The notes under the pieces are model-generated. The model had not been told where the DNA came from. It did not search any database and saw only the letters and a list, made by a program, of their open reading frames with translations. A DNA stretch of 64,000 nucleotides from Pseudomonas lactucae (GTDB lineage: Bacteria > Pseudomonadota > Gammaproteobacteria > Pseudomonadales > Pseudomonadaceae). The stretch covers positions 1-64,000 of the forward strand of contig NZ_JAFHKI010000059.1 of assembly GCF_016937615.1 (NCBI RefSeq). The letters run 5' to 3'. The position numbers and the translations under genes are program-made. Positions 27,311-37,221 of the stretch are shown piece after piece. Each line of letters starts with the position of its first letter. Position 1 is the first letter of the stretch.

Positions 27311-28711
27311 TTATTGAGATTCGCTGATACCCAATGCAACCATTTTTTTGTAAAGGGTCGATCTTCCAAGCCCCAATCGCCTGGCAGCCTCCACCACATT
27401 CCCCTCACAGTCCCTGAGCGTCGCGCCAATGATCTGCCGATCAAACCGCTCCCGCGCCGCACCGAAGGTTTCACCCGCGATCGCCATCACTTCACTGCGC
27501 TCAACCGGGGTAAATGTGCCAATCGCAGCGCGAATCTGCGCGGCATCCAGCACCAGGTCATCGGTCAACAACGCCGCCCGCTCCAACACATTGCGCAACT
27601 CACGAATATTCCCCGGCCAGGCATGTTGCGCCAACAGCGCCAGGGCCTCGCGGTCCAGTTCATGCCGGCTGCGCAGTTCTTCCAGGATCGCCTCGCTCAA
27701 CGCCGGAATATCCTCCAGCCGCTCCCGCAGCGGCGGCACCTGAATCGGCAGCACGTTGAGCCGGTAATACAGATCCGCGCGAAACTCGCCGCGCTTGATT
27801 GCTGCCTCCAGGTCCATGGACGTGGCCGCGATCACCCGCACATCGCTGTGCAGCATTTCGTTGGAACCGACCGGTTCGAATTCCTTTTCCTGCAACACCC
27901 GCAGCAGTTTGCTTTGCAGGGCGAGGGGCATATCGCCGATTTCATCGAGGAACAGTGTGCCGCCCTGAGCGATCTGGAACTTGCCGGGGCGGCCCTTGCG
28001 GTCGGCGCCGGTAAACGCACCGGGCGCCGTGCCGAAGAACTCGGCTTCCAGCAGGTCTGCCGGGATGGCGGCGCTGTTGATACTGACAAACGCCTTGTGC
28101 GCCCGCGTGGAGGCGCCGTGGATGGCCTGGGCGAGCAGCTCCTTGCCGGTGCCGGTTTCCCCCAGCAGCAAGACCGGCGATTCGGCACTCGCACTGCGTC
28201 GCGCCCGGCGTTTGACTTCCAGGCTGGCGGCGCTGGTGCCGATAAAGTGCGCGAAGTTGTACTTGCTCTGGCGTGAACGCAGCAGCGAGCGGGTCGAAGC
28301 CAGTTCCTGCTGCATGCTCAGGTAGCGTTCGATCAATGGCGACAGGTTGCGCAGTTCGTCGAACAGCGCAAAACCAATCGCCCCGATCACCCCGCCGGCA
28401 TCGTCGTGGATCGGCAGGCGCATCACCACCAACGGGCCTTTGGGCGTGTCCTGGATATCCAGCAAAATCGGCCGGTCGTTGCGCACCACCTGGCGCAACA
28501 GGCTGTTGGAGATCACCTGTTCGCACGGTTGGCCGATGGCCTCTTCGGCGCTTTTGAGGCCGAAGCGCTTTGCGTAGCGCTCGTTCATCCACACGATATT
28601 CGCGTCACGGTCGACGATCACCGTGCCTTCGCTGGACTGCTCGATGATCTCGAACAGCGACTGGATGGCCAGGCCCCGAACGTGTTGGTAGTCCGTCAGG
28701 CGGGTGTTCAT
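27311..28711 (-). CDS. hbcR: Sigma-54-dependent activator of 3-hydroxybutyrate catabolism (HbcR-like)
   Basis: 466 residues: PAS sensor (about 20-130; SSEGTVIVDRDANIVWMNERYA), AAA+ domain with Walker [16 protein letters not shown] loop for sigma-54 contact, Walker [11 protein letters not shown], and a C-terminal Fis-type HTH (EGNVVEAARRLGLGRSTLYKK). P. aeruginosa HbcR has this layout and neighbours a 3-hydroxybutyrate dehydrogenase and GntP permease. The start at 28711 overlaps the yejF stop by four bases (ATGA), so it may be co-translated with the peptide importer. The target promoter is probably at 27081. Confidence 0.88.
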   Translation of the reverse strand: MNTRLTDYQHVRGLAIQSLFEIIEQSSEGTVIVDRDANIVWMNERYAKRFGLKSAEEAIGQPCEQVISNSLLRQVVRNDRPILLDIQDTPKGPLVVMRLPIHDDAGGVIGAIGFALFDELRNLSPLIERYLSMQQELASTRSLLRSRQSKYNFAHFIGTSAASLEVKRRARRSASAESPVLLLGETGTGKELLAQAIHGASTRAHKAFVSINSAAIPADLLEAEFFGTAPGAFTGADRKGRPGKFQIAQGGTLFLDEIGDMPLALQSKLLRVLQEKEFEPVGSNEMLHSDVRVIAATSMDLEAAIKRGEFRADLYYRLNVLPIQVPPLRERLEDIPALSEAILEELRSRHELDREALALLAQHAWPGNIRELRNVLERAALLTDDLVLDAAQIRAAIGTFTPVERSEVMAIAGETFGAARERFDRQIIGATLRDCEGNVVEAARRLGLGRSTLYKKMVALGISESQ

Positions 28712-30281
28712 GTCGACAGTCCACACGCAGCGGCCAGCAACTCCTGGGTGTATGGATGCTGCGGCGATTCAAAGACGTCATGGCTCGCGCCGCGCTCCAC
28801 TACCTTGCCATCCTTGATCACGATCATGTCGTGTGCCATGGCTCGCACCACCGCCAGATCATGGCTGATGAACAGGTAGGTCAGGCCGTACTTTTCCTGC
28901 AACTCACGCAGCAACGCCACCACTTGTTTCTGCACGGTCCGGTCGAGGGCGGAGGTGGGTTCGTCCAGTAGCATCAGCGCCGGCTTGAGCACCAGCGCGC
29001 GAGCGATGGCGATGCGCTGGCGCTGGCCTCCGGAAAATTCATGGGGGTAGCGATGGCGGCTGGCAGGGTCCAGACCCACATCCTTGAGCACCTGGATCAC
29101 CTGGGCGTCGCGGTCGGCCAGGCTGCACGGCGCATGCACTTCCAGGCCTTCGCTGATGATCTGCTGCACCGACATGCGCGGGCTGAGGCTGCATAAGGGT
29201 CCTGGAACACCACCTGCATCTGCTTGCGCCACGGACGCATCTGTTGGTGGTTGAGCGGGTCGAGGGCTTCACCCTGGAAGCGGATGCTGCCGGTGGAGTC
29301 GAGTAAACGCAGGATCGCCTGGCCGAGGGTGGACTTGCCTGAGCCGGACTCGCCGACAATCCCTAGGGTCTTGCCGCGCTGCACGCTGAGGCTGATGCCG
29401 TCCACAGCGTGCAAATAAGTCTTGCGCCGAAACAGTCCGCCGCCGAGTGGGAATTGGACGCTCAGGTCGTTCACTTCCAGTACCGTCTCGCGCGGGTCAC
29501 TGCACAACACATCGCCGGAAGGTTCGGCGTCCAGCAACAGGCGGCTGTAGGGGTGTTGCGGCGCGGTGAACAAGGTTTCGCACTCGGCCTGCTCGACGAT
29601 TTCGCCGGCGCGCATCACGCACACGCGCTGGGCAATGCTGCGCACCAGGTTGAGGTCATGGCTGATCAGCAGCAGCGACATGCCCAGGCGTTGTTGCAGC
29701 GACTTGAGCAGCAGCAGGATCTTGCGCTGCACGGTCACATCCAGCGCGGTGGTGGGCTCGTCGGCGATCAGCAGTTCCGGTTCGCAGGCCAGGGCCATGG
29801 CGATCATCACCCGCTGGCGTTGGCCGCCGGACAGTTGGTGCGGATAGGCCTTGAGGCGTTCCTGGGGTTTCTGGATACCCACCAGTTCAAGCAGTTCGAG
29901 GATACGCGCCTGCGCCGCCTTGCCGCCCAGGCCTTTGTGCAGCAGCAGGGTTTCGCCGATCTGTTTTTCGATGCTGTGCAGCGGGTTGAGGGAGGTCATC
30001 GGCTCCTGGAAGATCATCGCAATACGGTTGCCGCGCAGCTTTTGCAGCGTGGCGGTGGATGCGCCGATCAACGCCTGGCCGCGATACGTGATGGAACCGG
30101 TGGTTTCGGTGCCGGCCTCGGGCAGCAGTTGCAGGATCGAATGGGCGGTCACCGATTTGCCCGAACCCGATTCGCCCACCAGCGCCAGGCATTCGCCGGG
30201 GCGCACGTCCAGGCACAGGTTGCGCACCACGGTCTGGCCGCTGAAAGCGACATTGAGGTCACGTATTTCGATCAGGTTCAT
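28708..30281 (-). pseudogene. yejF: YejF-type double ATPase of peptide ABC importer, one-base frameshift
   Basis: Two fused ABC ATPase domains. The first is intact (Walker [27 protein letters not shown]). The second begins normally (GESGSGKSTLGQ…) but the frame shifts inside VVFQDPYASLSPRMS near 29190; the rest (FSGGQRQRIAIARA, DEPTSALD, final HPYTQELL) continues in another frame. Restoring one G on the plus strand (a C in the gene) gives 524 residues, the normal size. The same kind of loss occurs in three other genes here, so a sequence error is more likely than inactivation. Start at 30281, 10 bp after yejE. Confidence 0.85.
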
Positions 30282-30291
30282 AGGGATTCGC

Positions 30292-31314
30292 TCATGAACG
30301 TGGGTCGAAGGCGTCACGCAACGCCTCGCCGATAAAGACCAGCAGCGACAGGATCAGCGCCAGGGTGAAAAACGCCGTCAAACCCAGCCACGGCGCTTGC
30401 AGGTTCTGCTTGCCCTGGGCGATCAACTCGCCCAGCGAGGCGCTGCCGGCGGGCATGCCGAAGCCGAGGAAATCCAGGGCGCTGAGGGTGGAAATCGCCC
30501 CGGTCAGGATAAACGGCAGATAGCTCAACGTGGCGGTCATCGCATTGGGCAGGATATGCCGGCGGATGATCTTGCCATCGCCCAGGCCCAGCGCGCGGGC
30601 GGCCTTGACGTATTCCAGGTTGCGCCCGCGCAGGAACTCGGCGCGTACCACGTCCACCAGCGCCAGCCAGGAAAACAACGCCATGATCCCCAGCAACCAC
30701 CAGAAATTCGGCTCGACGAACCCTGAGAGGATGATCAGCAGGTACAGCACCGGCAGGCCGGACCAGACCTCCAGGACACGCTGGCCGATCAAGTCGACCC
30801 AGCCGCCGTAGTAACCCTGCAAGGCGCCGGCGGCAATGCCGATGGCGGCGCTGATCGCAGTGAGTGCCAGGGCAAACAGGATCGACACCCGCGCGCCGAA
30901 GATCACCCGCGCCAGCACATCGCGCGACTGGTCATCGGTGCCCAGCCAGTTCACCGCCGAGGGTGGGCTGGGGGCAGGGCGGGTCAGTTCGTAGTTGGGC
31001 GTGTCGTCACTGAACGGGATCGGTGGGAACAGCATCCAGCCGCCGTCCTGCTTGATCAGCTTTTGCACGTAGTCGCTGCGGTAGTCCGCCTGGAATGGCA
31101 ATTGCCCGCCAAACTGCTGCTCGGTGTAGCGCTTGAACACCGGGAAATACAGCTCGTTTTTGTAGCTGAGCACCAACGGTTTGTCGTTGGCGATCAACTC
31201 GCCGCCGAGGGTCAGGATAAACAGGCCGATAAACAGCCACAGCGACCACCAGCCCCGACGGTTTTTCTTGAACCGCTCGAAACGCCGACGGGCCACGGGA
31301 GACAGGTTAAGCAT
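30292..31314 (-). CDS. yejE: YejE-type peptide ABC importer permease
   Basis: 340 residues with an N-terminal OppC-type domain (RRFERFKKNRRGWWSLWLF), a large periplasmic loop (about 45-125) typical of YejE, and five further helices with the BPD_transp coupling loop (VKAARALGLGDGKIIRRHILPN). It pairs with YejB. Its ATG overlaps the yejB stop by one base. Confidence 0.92.
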   Translation of the reverse strand: MLNLSPVARRRFERFKKNRRGWWSLWLFIGLFILTLGGELIANDKPLVLSYKNELYFPVFKRYTEQQFGGQLPFQADYRSDYVQKLIKQDGGWMLFPPIPFSDDTPNYELTRPAPSPPSAVNWLGTDDQSRDVLARVIFGARVSILFALALTAISAAIGIAAGALQGYYGGWVDLIGQRVLEVWSGLPVLYLLIILSGFVEPNFWWLLGIMALFSWLALVDVVRAEFLRGRNLEYVKAARALGLGDGKIIRRHILPNAMTATLSYLPFILTGAISTLSALDFLGFGMPAGSASLGELIAQGKQNLQAPWLGLTAFFTLALILSLLVFIGEALRDAFDPRS

Positions 31315-32375
31315 CAGGCGTTCCTCGCGACGAAGTCGATACGCGGGTCCACCAGGGTGTAGCAGAGGTCACCGATCAGTTTTATCAAGAGGCCGAACAG
31401 GGTGAAGATAAACAGCGAACCAAACACCACCGGGTAGTCCCGCGACACGGCGGCTTCGTAGCTCATGCGGCCCAGGCCGTCGAGGGAGAAGATCACTTCA
31501 ATGAGCAAAGAGCCGGCAAAGAACACGCTGATAAACGCCTGTGGAATCCCGGAGATCACCAGCAACATGGCGTTGCGGAACACATGGCCATACAACACCC
31601 GTCGTTCGCTCAAGCCTTTGGCGCGCGCGGTGACCACGTACTGGCGGGTGATTTCATTGAGAAAGGAGTTCTTGGTGAGAATGGTCAAGGTGGCGAAGCC
31701 GCCGATCACCAATGAGGTCACCGGCAGCACTAGGTGCCAGAAGTAGTCGGCAATCTTGCCCACGGTACTCAGTTCCTCGAAATTTTCCGAGACCAGGCCG
31801 CGCACCGGGAACCAGTTCAGCGAAGTGCCGCCGGCGAACACCACGATCAGGAACATCGCAAACAGGAAGGCGGGCATTGCATAGCCGACCACGATGGCGG
31901 TGCTGCTCCACACATCAAAGCTGCTGCCGTGGCGCACTGCCTTGCGAATGCCCAGGGGAATCGATACCAAATAGGTGATCAGAGTGGCCCACAGGCCCAG
32001 GGAAATAGTGACGGGCATCTTTTCCAGGATCAGGTCGATCACGGTCTTGCCACGAAAAAAACTGTTGCCGAAGTCCAGTTGGGCGTAGCTCTTGAGCATC
32101 AGCCACAGGCGTTCCGGCGCGGGTTTGTCGAAACCGTATTGTTTTTCGATGTCCTTGATCAGCTTCGGGTCCAGGCCACGGCTGGCGCGAGAACCGCTGC
32201 CGATGCCTTCGCCGGAGGAGCCGCCGACGCCACCGCCGCCAATCCCTTGCAGATGGGCGATGGCCTGCTCCACCGGGCCGCCGGGAGCGGCCTGCACGAT
32301 CACGAAGTTCACCAGCAGGATGATCACCAGGGTCGGGATGATCAGCAGCAGGCGCCGCACGATATAGGCAAACAT
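31314..32375 (-). CDS. yejB: YejB-type peptide ABC importer permease
   Basis: 353 residues, OppB family. An N-terminal helix ([20 protein letters not shown]) is followed by a Gly/Ser-rich periplasmic segment ([19 protein letters not shown]) and the permease domain with the coupling loop [22 protein letters not shown]. It overlaps yejA and yejE by one base each, so all are translated together. Confidence 0.92.
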   Translation of the reverse strand: MFAYIVRRLLLIIPTLVIILLVNFVIVQAAPGGPVEQAIAHLQGIGGGGVGGSSGEGIGSGSRASRGLDPKLIKDIEKQYGFDKPAPERLWLMLKSYAQLDFGNSFFRGKTVIDLILEKMPVTISLGLWATLITYLVSIPLGIRKAVRHGSSFDVWSSTAIVVGYAMPAFLFAMFLIVVFAGGTSLNWFPVRGLVSENFEELSTVGKIADYFWHLVLPVTSLVIGGFATLTILTKNSFLNEITRQYVVTARAKGLSERRVLYGHVFRNAMLLVISGIPQAFISVFFAGSLLIEVIFSLDGLGRMSYEAAVSRDYPVVFGSLFIFTLFGLLIKLIGDLCYTLVDPRIDFVARNA

Positions 32376-34237
32376 CAGCGGGCCCCTCCGCGTTTTTTCA
32401 GTTCGGCGTTCATCTGCTCATTGGTCAGCGGCGTGGGGCTGATCTCCCACCAGGTTTCCAGGGCTTCATCGTTTTTGGCCTCGATGGCCGGGCGACCGAA
32501 ACGGTTCCACCACGCAGCGGAGGTGCCGGGCGGGTAGTAATTGGGGATCCACAGGTAATTCCATTGCAGCACGCGGTCCAGGGCATGGGCATAGGTGAGC
32601 ATCTGCGCCTGGGTGTCGGCTTTGACCAGGCCCTTGATCAAGCTGTCGACGGCCGGGTCCTTGAGCACCATGTAGTTGTTGGCACCCGGATCGAAGGCTG
32701 CGCTTGAACCAAAATAGTTGTACAGCTCCATACCTGGCGAGGTGGTGACCGGAAAACCGGTGACGATCATGTCGTAGTCCCGCGTCATCAAACGGTTGAC
32801 GTACTGGGAAGAATCGATACGGCGGATGTTCAGGGTGATGCCGATCTGCGCCAGGTTGCGCTTGTATGGCAGCAACAGTCGCTCAAGGCCGGCCTGGGCG
32901 TTGAGAAAGGTGAACTCCAGTGGTTCGCCCTCGGCATTGACCAACTTGTCACCGTCCGGTTTCCAGCCGGCGTCTTCCAGCAGCGCCAGGGCTTGCAATT
33001 GTTTGTCGCGGATCATGCCGCTGCCATCGGTGACCGGCGCCTTGAACACCTGGGTGAAGACTTCCTCGGGCACTTGCCCGCGCAGCGGTTCGAGAATCGC
33101 CAGTTCTTCCTTGGTTGGCAGTTGGCTGGCCGCCAACGGGCTGTTGGAGAAGAAGCTCTGCTGGCGGATGTACATATTGCGCATCATCTGCCGGTTGGCC
33201 CATTCGAAGTCCCACAACATTGCCAGAGCCTGGCGTACGCGGCGGTCCTTGAACATCGGCTTCTGCACGTTGAACACATAGCCCTGGGCCGGTTGTGGCA
33301 TTTGCTTGGCCAAGTGCGCACGTTGCAGGCGGCCGTCGTCGAGGGCCGGTCCGTTGTAGCCGATGGAGTAGCCGGTGGCGGAGAATTCACGGTTGAAATC
33401 GTAGGCGCCACCACGCAGTACCTGGCGCGCCACTTCGGTGTCGCCGAAATACTCCAGGCTCAGGTGATCGAAGTTGTACAGGCCACGGCTCACCGGCAGG
33501 TCCTTGCCCCACCAGTCCGGGTCGCGGGTAAAGGTGATGGTGCTGCCGGAGTCAATCTTGCTGATCTTGTACGGGCCGCTGCCTAGCGGCGCCTCGTAGC
33601 CGCCGCCGTTGGCGAAGTCGCGGGTTTTCCACCAGTGCTCGGGGAACACCGGCAGGGTGGCGATATCCAGGGGCAGGGTGCGGTTTTCGTTGCTGGAAAA
33701 ATCGAAGCGCACCTGGCGCTCACCTTCCACCTCGACGTGTTTTACGTCGGCAAACAGTGTGCGAAAGCGCAGGCTGCCTTGAGTCATCAACAAATCGAAG
33801 CTGTAGCGTACGTCTTCGGCGGTAATCGGCTTGCCGTCGGCGAAACGCGCCTTGGGGTTCAGGTAGAAGCGCAGCGACAGGCCGTCATCGGCGCGTTCCA
33901 TCTTCTCGGCGACCAGGCCATAGACCGTATAGGGCTCATCCAGGGAGCGCTGGGCCAGGGGCGCGTACAGCCAGCCGTCGACCTGGGTCACGCCGATGCC
34001 TTTGTCGATATAGGGCAATACATGGTCGAAGCGGCCGATTTCGATCGCCGAACGCTTCAGGCTGCCGCCCTTGGGGGCGTTGGGGTTGGCGTAGTCGAAA
34101 TGGCTGAAGCCGGCGGGGTACTTGGCGGGTTCGCCATAAACCGTGAGGTAGGGTTGCGGGGCTGCGATCACAGCGGTGCTGGCCAACAGAATAGCCAATG
34201 CAGCACTGAGCAGGGGTGTGGAAAAAGCCAATCGCAT
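32375..34237 (-). CDS. yejA: YejA-type periplasmic peptide-binding protein
   Basis: 620 residues, SBP_bac_5 family. A signal peptide (about 1-25, cleaved after VIA) precedes [29 protein letters not shown], the typical YejA start. In Enterobacteria YejABEF imports microcin C and other peptides and affects resistance to antimicrobial peptides; a general oligopeptide role is likely here. AAGG lies 6 nt before the ATG. First gene of the unit yejABEF-hbcR. Confidence 0.92.
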   Translation of the reverse strand: MRLAFSTPLLSAALAILLASTAVIAAPQPYLTVYGEPAKYPAGFSHFDYANPNAPKGGSLKRSAIEIGRFDHVLPYIDKGIGVTQVDGWLYAPLAQRSLDEPYTVYGLVAEKMERADDGLSLRFYLNPKARFADGKPITAEDVRYSFDLLMTQGSLRFRTLFADVKHVEVEGERQVRFDFSSNENRTLPLDIATLPVFPEHWWKTRDFANGGGYEAPLGSGPYKISKIDSGSTITFTRDPDWWGKDLPVSRGLYNFDHLSLEYFGDTEVARQVLRGGAYDFNREFSATGYSIGYNGPALDDGRLQRAHLAKQMPQPAQGYVFNVQKPMFKDRRVRQALAMLWDFEWANRQMMRNMYIRQQSFFSNSPLAASQLPTKEELAILEPLRGQVPEEVFTQVFKAPVTDGSGMIRDKQLQALALLEDAGWKPDGDKLVNAEGEPLEFTFLNAQAGLERLLLPYKRNLAQIGITLNIRRIDSSQYVNRLMTRDYDMIVTGFPVTTSPGMELYNYFGSSAAFDPGANNYMVLKDPAVDSLIKGLVKADTQAQMLTYAHALDRVLQWNYLWIPNYYPPGTSAAWWNRFGRPAIEAKNDEALETWWEISPTPLTNEQMNAELKKRGGAR

Positions 34238-34367
34238 TGTCAGCCTTGAATGCCGGGTGAAGAAGGATAGGGATTTGTACGCTAACGGCCGCAGCGTCGC
34301 CAGTCATCACATGCACAACGGCCCACCAAAAGGCGGGCGTCGTTTCTCGCATCAGTGCACGTCGGGA

Positions 34368-34649
34368 TCAGTCCTGACGGCTGGTGACTTCCAACAGGTG
34401 GTAGCCGAACTGAGTCTTGACCGGACCTTGCACGGTATTGACCGGGGCGCTGAATACGACAGTGTCGAACTCCTTGACCATCTGGCCTGGACCGAACGAA
34501 CCCAGGTCGCCGCCCTGACGGCTCGATGGGCAGCTGGAATTGGTTTTGGCAACTTCTGCGAAATCAGCGCCGCCTTCGATTTGGGTCTTCAGTTCGTTGC
34601 ACTTGGCTTCAGTGGAAACGAGGATGTGACGGGCGGTGGCTTTGGCCAT
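34368..34649 (-). CDS. ppiC: Small parvulin-type peptidyl-prolyl isomerase, second copy
   Basis: 93 residues, one parvulin domain (ARHILV; SCPSSRQGGDLGSFGPGQMV; FGYHLLEV). The start at 34649 is set by AAGGAG 12 nt upstream. It is about half identical by eye to the protein at 20220-20495. Probably cytoplasmic. It stands between yejA and the DUF1543 gene on the same strand. Confidence 0.92.
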   Translation of the reverse strand: MAKATARHILVSTEAKCNELKTQIEGGADFAEVAKTNSSCPSSRQGGDLGSFGPGQMVKEFDTVVFSAPVNTVQGPVKTQFGYHLLEVTSRQD

Positions 34650-34749
34650 GATGAGTAACTCCTTGAATGAAAAGGGTGAGCGTACCGGATTCAGGCGGTT
34701 ATTTCCTGGCAAAGTTCCCACGGATTGCCTGAGTGGCGCACCTGGCGAC

Positions 34750-35244
34750 TCAACCCAGGACGATATAGTCGTTGCGCTGCAGGATCGGGCGGTGCGGGCC
34801 TGGCACCAGGTGCACATAACGACCGTCCACCAGGTCGATGGGCAGGCAGTCGTCGACGTCCATCACCGCGTCCGTATGCGCCTGGGACCAATGCCGCAGC
34901 ATCTGTTGCTTGCCCTTGCTTTTGGCTTCCTGTTTGTTGCGGGCGACCACCAGTGAATAGTGGTGCGCTTCGCCAAAACTATTGGCTTCATAACCACCGA
35001 GGTTGATGAAGTACAGGTGATGCGCATCTGCCTGTGGCGCCAGGTGGCTGAGTTCGACTCTCCAGCCGTCCACGCCGTCGACCGCCATCCACGAATCGAT
35101 GTGCACGCCCTTGGGGCTGCCGAACCACGCATCGCGCAGTTGCGCATAGGTGGCTTCCAGCGTGTCCGCGGCGGTGAACACCACATCATGGACTTCGATC
35201 CTGGCCCTTGGGTGCTTGCCCCCGAGCATCACGACAAACAGCAT
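34750..35244 (-). CDS. DUF1543 family protein
   Basis: 164 residues beginning MLFVVMLGGKHPRARIEVHDVVF, the signature start of DUF1543, with two repeats of the motif around HHLYFINLGGY…FGEAHHYSLVVA. Cytoplasmic, no known function. AGGAC lies 5 nt before the chosen ATG, which excludes a 24-codon upstream extension. Divergent from the aldo/keto reductase. Confidence 0.75.
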   Translation of the reverse strand: MLFVVMLGGKHPRARIEVHDVVFTAADTLEATYAQLRDAWFGSPKGVHIDSWMAVDGVDGWRVELSHLAPQADAHHLYFINLGGYEANSFGEAHHYSLVVARNKQEAKSKGKQQMLRHWSQAHTDAVMDVDDCLPIDLVDGRYVHLVPGPHRPILQRNDYIVLG

Positions 35245-35350
35245 TGCAGGTCCTTCCTGGCGACTTGGCGGACGCAACCATACTTCGGTTGAACCCTTTT
35301 GTCCGGTCAATGCCACACTGTTTAATCCGTGAACTCATCAGGAGGTTGTC

Positions 35351-36172
35351 ATGCGTACCATCGATCTGGCGGGCGTTCCCGTTCCTGTCATCGGCCAGGG
35401 CACCTGGCGCATGGGCGAAGACTCGGGCCGGCGCCGGGAGGAAGTCGCTGCGTTGCAACTGGGAATCGACGAAGGCATGACCCTGATCGATACCGCCGAA
35501 ATGTACGGCGAGGGTGGCGCTGAAGAGGTCGTCGGTGAAGCCATTCGTGGCAAGCGTGACCAGGTGTTCCTGGTGAGCAAGGTGTATCCGCACAATGCCA
35601 GCCACAAGGGCGTTCCGCGTGCCTGCGACGCCAGCTTGCGGCGCCTGGGGACCGAGCATATCGATTTGTACCTGCTGCATTGGCGGGGCCAATACCCCCT
35701 TGAAGAAACCGTCGAAGCCTTCGAACGCCTGCGCGAGGCCGGCAAGATCGGCCGTTGGGGCGTCTCCAATTTTGACGTGGCCGACCTGCAGGAACTCGCA
35801 TCTGCGGCCTGCGCCACTAACCAGGTGCTCTACAACATCGAGGAGCGCGGCATCGAATTCGACCTGTTGCCCTGGTGGCAACAGCACCATTTGCCGTTGA
35901 TGGCGTACTGTCCGATCGCCCAGGGTGGTCAACTGCTTTCCAGCCCGACGCTCAAGCAGATTGCCCAGCGCCACGGGGTTACACCTGCCCAGGTTTCCCT
36001 GGCCTGGGTGCTGCGCCAGGACGGGGTGATCGCCATTCCCAAGGCCGTAACGCCTGCGCACGTGCGTCTTAACGCCGCCGCCGCCAACCTGAAACTCGAC
36101 GAACACGACCTGGACGCCATCGACCGGGTGTTCGGTGCGCCCAAACGCAAGCATCCCCTGGCAATGGTGTAG
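35351..36172 (+). CDS. Aldo/keto reductase
   Basis: 273 residues, a complete TIM-barrel AKR. The catalytic tetrad is visible: Asp and Tyr in LIDTAEMYGEGGAE, Lys in FLVSKVYP, and His in YLLHWRG; the NADPH-binding IPKAVTPAHVRLN segment is near the C-terminus. It is probably a cytoplasmic NADPH-dependent carbonyl reductase of broad specificity. CAGGAGG lies 5 nt upstream. Confidence 0.9.
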   Translation: MRTIDLAGVPVPVIGQGTWRMGEDSGRRREEVAALQLGIDEGMTLIDTAEMYGEGGAEEVVGEAIRGKRDQVFLVSKVYPHNASHKGVPRACDASLRRLGTEHIDLYLLHWRGQYPLEETVEAFERLREAGKIGRWGVSNFDVADLQELASAACATNQVLYNIEERGIEFDLLPWWQQHHLPLMAYCPIAQGGQLLSSPTLKQIAQRHGVTPAQVSLAWVLRQDGVIAIPKAVTPAHVRLNAAAANLKLDEHDLDAIDRVFGAPKRKHPLAMV

Positions 36173-36181
36173 CGGCTCGAC

Positions 36182-36212
36182 ACAAACGCTGCCGTCCCTG
36201 GCAGCCGTTTGT
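36182..36212. terminator. Bidirectional hairpin between convergent aldo/keto reductase and hcp
   Basis: ACAAACG-CTGCC (36182-36193) pairs with GGCAG-C-CGTTTGT (36200-36212) with a single bulged C and a 6-nt loop. The 51-bp gap between two stop codons holds little else. Confidence 0.6.
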
Positions 36213-36223
36213 GGGGGGGCGGC

Positions 36224-36739
36224 TTAACCGGCTATCGGGCTGCGCCAGTCATCCGAACCTGAGGTGCCGGACACTTCATGGGTCCACACAATCTTGCGAT
36301 AGGTGAAGTACACATCCTCCAGGTGGGTGAAGTGGGCGTTGTCCGGGTCCTGGCAGTTGGGCATGCGTGACTGGATATCCACCAGGGTCGCGCCCTCCAG
36401 TTCAATGGTGAAGTAATGCTCCTGGGTGCCGGCCGAAGAGGTGCGGAACCATTCCAACCTGCACTTGACCTCTTCGCCGCTGGTCAATGCGCTGAACAGC
36501 AACGGTGAGGATTTATCGAAGACCTTGCTGATCATCAACGGCTTGTGAACCCTCTGGCCCGTTGGCTGACCCGACTGCGGGTCACGAGGAATGATGACCT
36601 GATGGGAAAAAGCCTGGACCAGAATCTGATCCTCGTGGCCTTCCTGATAAATGTTGCCTACCGAGTCCTGAGTGAACGTGCCTGCCGTAATCAAACCTTG
36701 TTTGACACCGGTGATGGAGAGATACGCGGGTGTTGGCAT
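36224..36739 (-). CDS. hcp: Hcp, type VI secretion tube protein (TssD)
   Basis: 171 residues, the size of Hcp. The start MPTPAYLSITGVKQGLI, followed by GHEDQILVQAFSHQV and the late FTHLEDVYFTYRKIVWTH, is diagnostic. Hexameric rings stack into the secreted inner tube and act as effector chaperones. ATG at 36739 has AAGGAA 8 nt upstream. It is transcribed away from the tss operon across a 480-bp gap. I found no -24/-12 promoter on its side. Confidence 0.95.
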   Translation of the reverse strand: MPTPAYLSITGVKQGLITAGTFTQDSVGNIYQEGHEDQILVQAFSHQVIIPRDPQSGQPTGQRVHKPLMISKVFDKSSPLLFSALTSGEEVKCRLEWFRTSSAGTQEHYFTIELEGATLVDIQSRMPNCQDPDNAHFTHLEDVYFTYRKIVWTHEVSGTSGSDDWRSPIAG

Positions 36740-37221
36740 GACGGGTTTCCTTGCCTGATTGAAGAGGTAGTGCCCACCGACCACTGTGCCGGCTGGGCTG
36801 AATGCCTATAACAAAAAGCATGCCGGAAAGTGCGAGCGCCAATGAATACGGCAGGTGGCGTTGGAGTGCGCTGTTAGTTTGATAAGTTTGGATGTTTTTT
36901 TTAGCGGGATAGCCGGGTTGTATTTGCGCATAAGTGTGCATTTGGTTGCTCAAGGTTATTGCCCGTTAAATCAATGGTTCTCACCTGGTGTTCTGGCTTA
37001 GTGTAGGATTTTTACTGTGCAAAATGCTGCGCAGGCAGCGTATTTTCTGGAGTGTAGGAAAGTTCTTAAGTGTCGCTGTGTTGCTTGCCGAATGGTGTGA
37101 GGGTGGCTAAGGTTTGCGAACTTCGTGATGCAGTTACTGAAGTTTATATGACGCCATGTTGCGCGGTTTAAAGCGCAATGAAGGTGTCGCTCATGCCTTG
37201 ATTAGTTGCGTGTGTTGCCAA
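36740..37221. other. Divergent intergenic region between hcp and tssA
   Basis: About 480 bp, less GC-rich than the surroundings, with no convincing gene. It holds the tssA promoter candidate described separately and short T runs (36894-36902). Two tiny ORFs (ATG 37148 and 37179, seven residues each) lie in the tssA leader and have no supporting signal. Confidence 0.5.
37093..37108 (+). promoter_or_regulatory. Candidate sigma-54 promoter of the tss operon
   Basis: TGGTGTGAGGGTGGCT has GG (37094-37095) and GC (37106-37107) ten bases apart and TGG-YRYR-N4-TGGC, one mismatch from the core consensus. The start would be near 37118, about 100 nt before tssA. The operon encodes its own sigma-54 activator (46403), which supports the call, but such short matches also arise by chance. 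Confidence 0.45.

Noticed and set aside
36740-37000. Search for a -24/-12 promoter on the hcp side
   Set aside because: No GC-N10-CC (minus-strand GG-N10-GC) pair at a suitable place was found.
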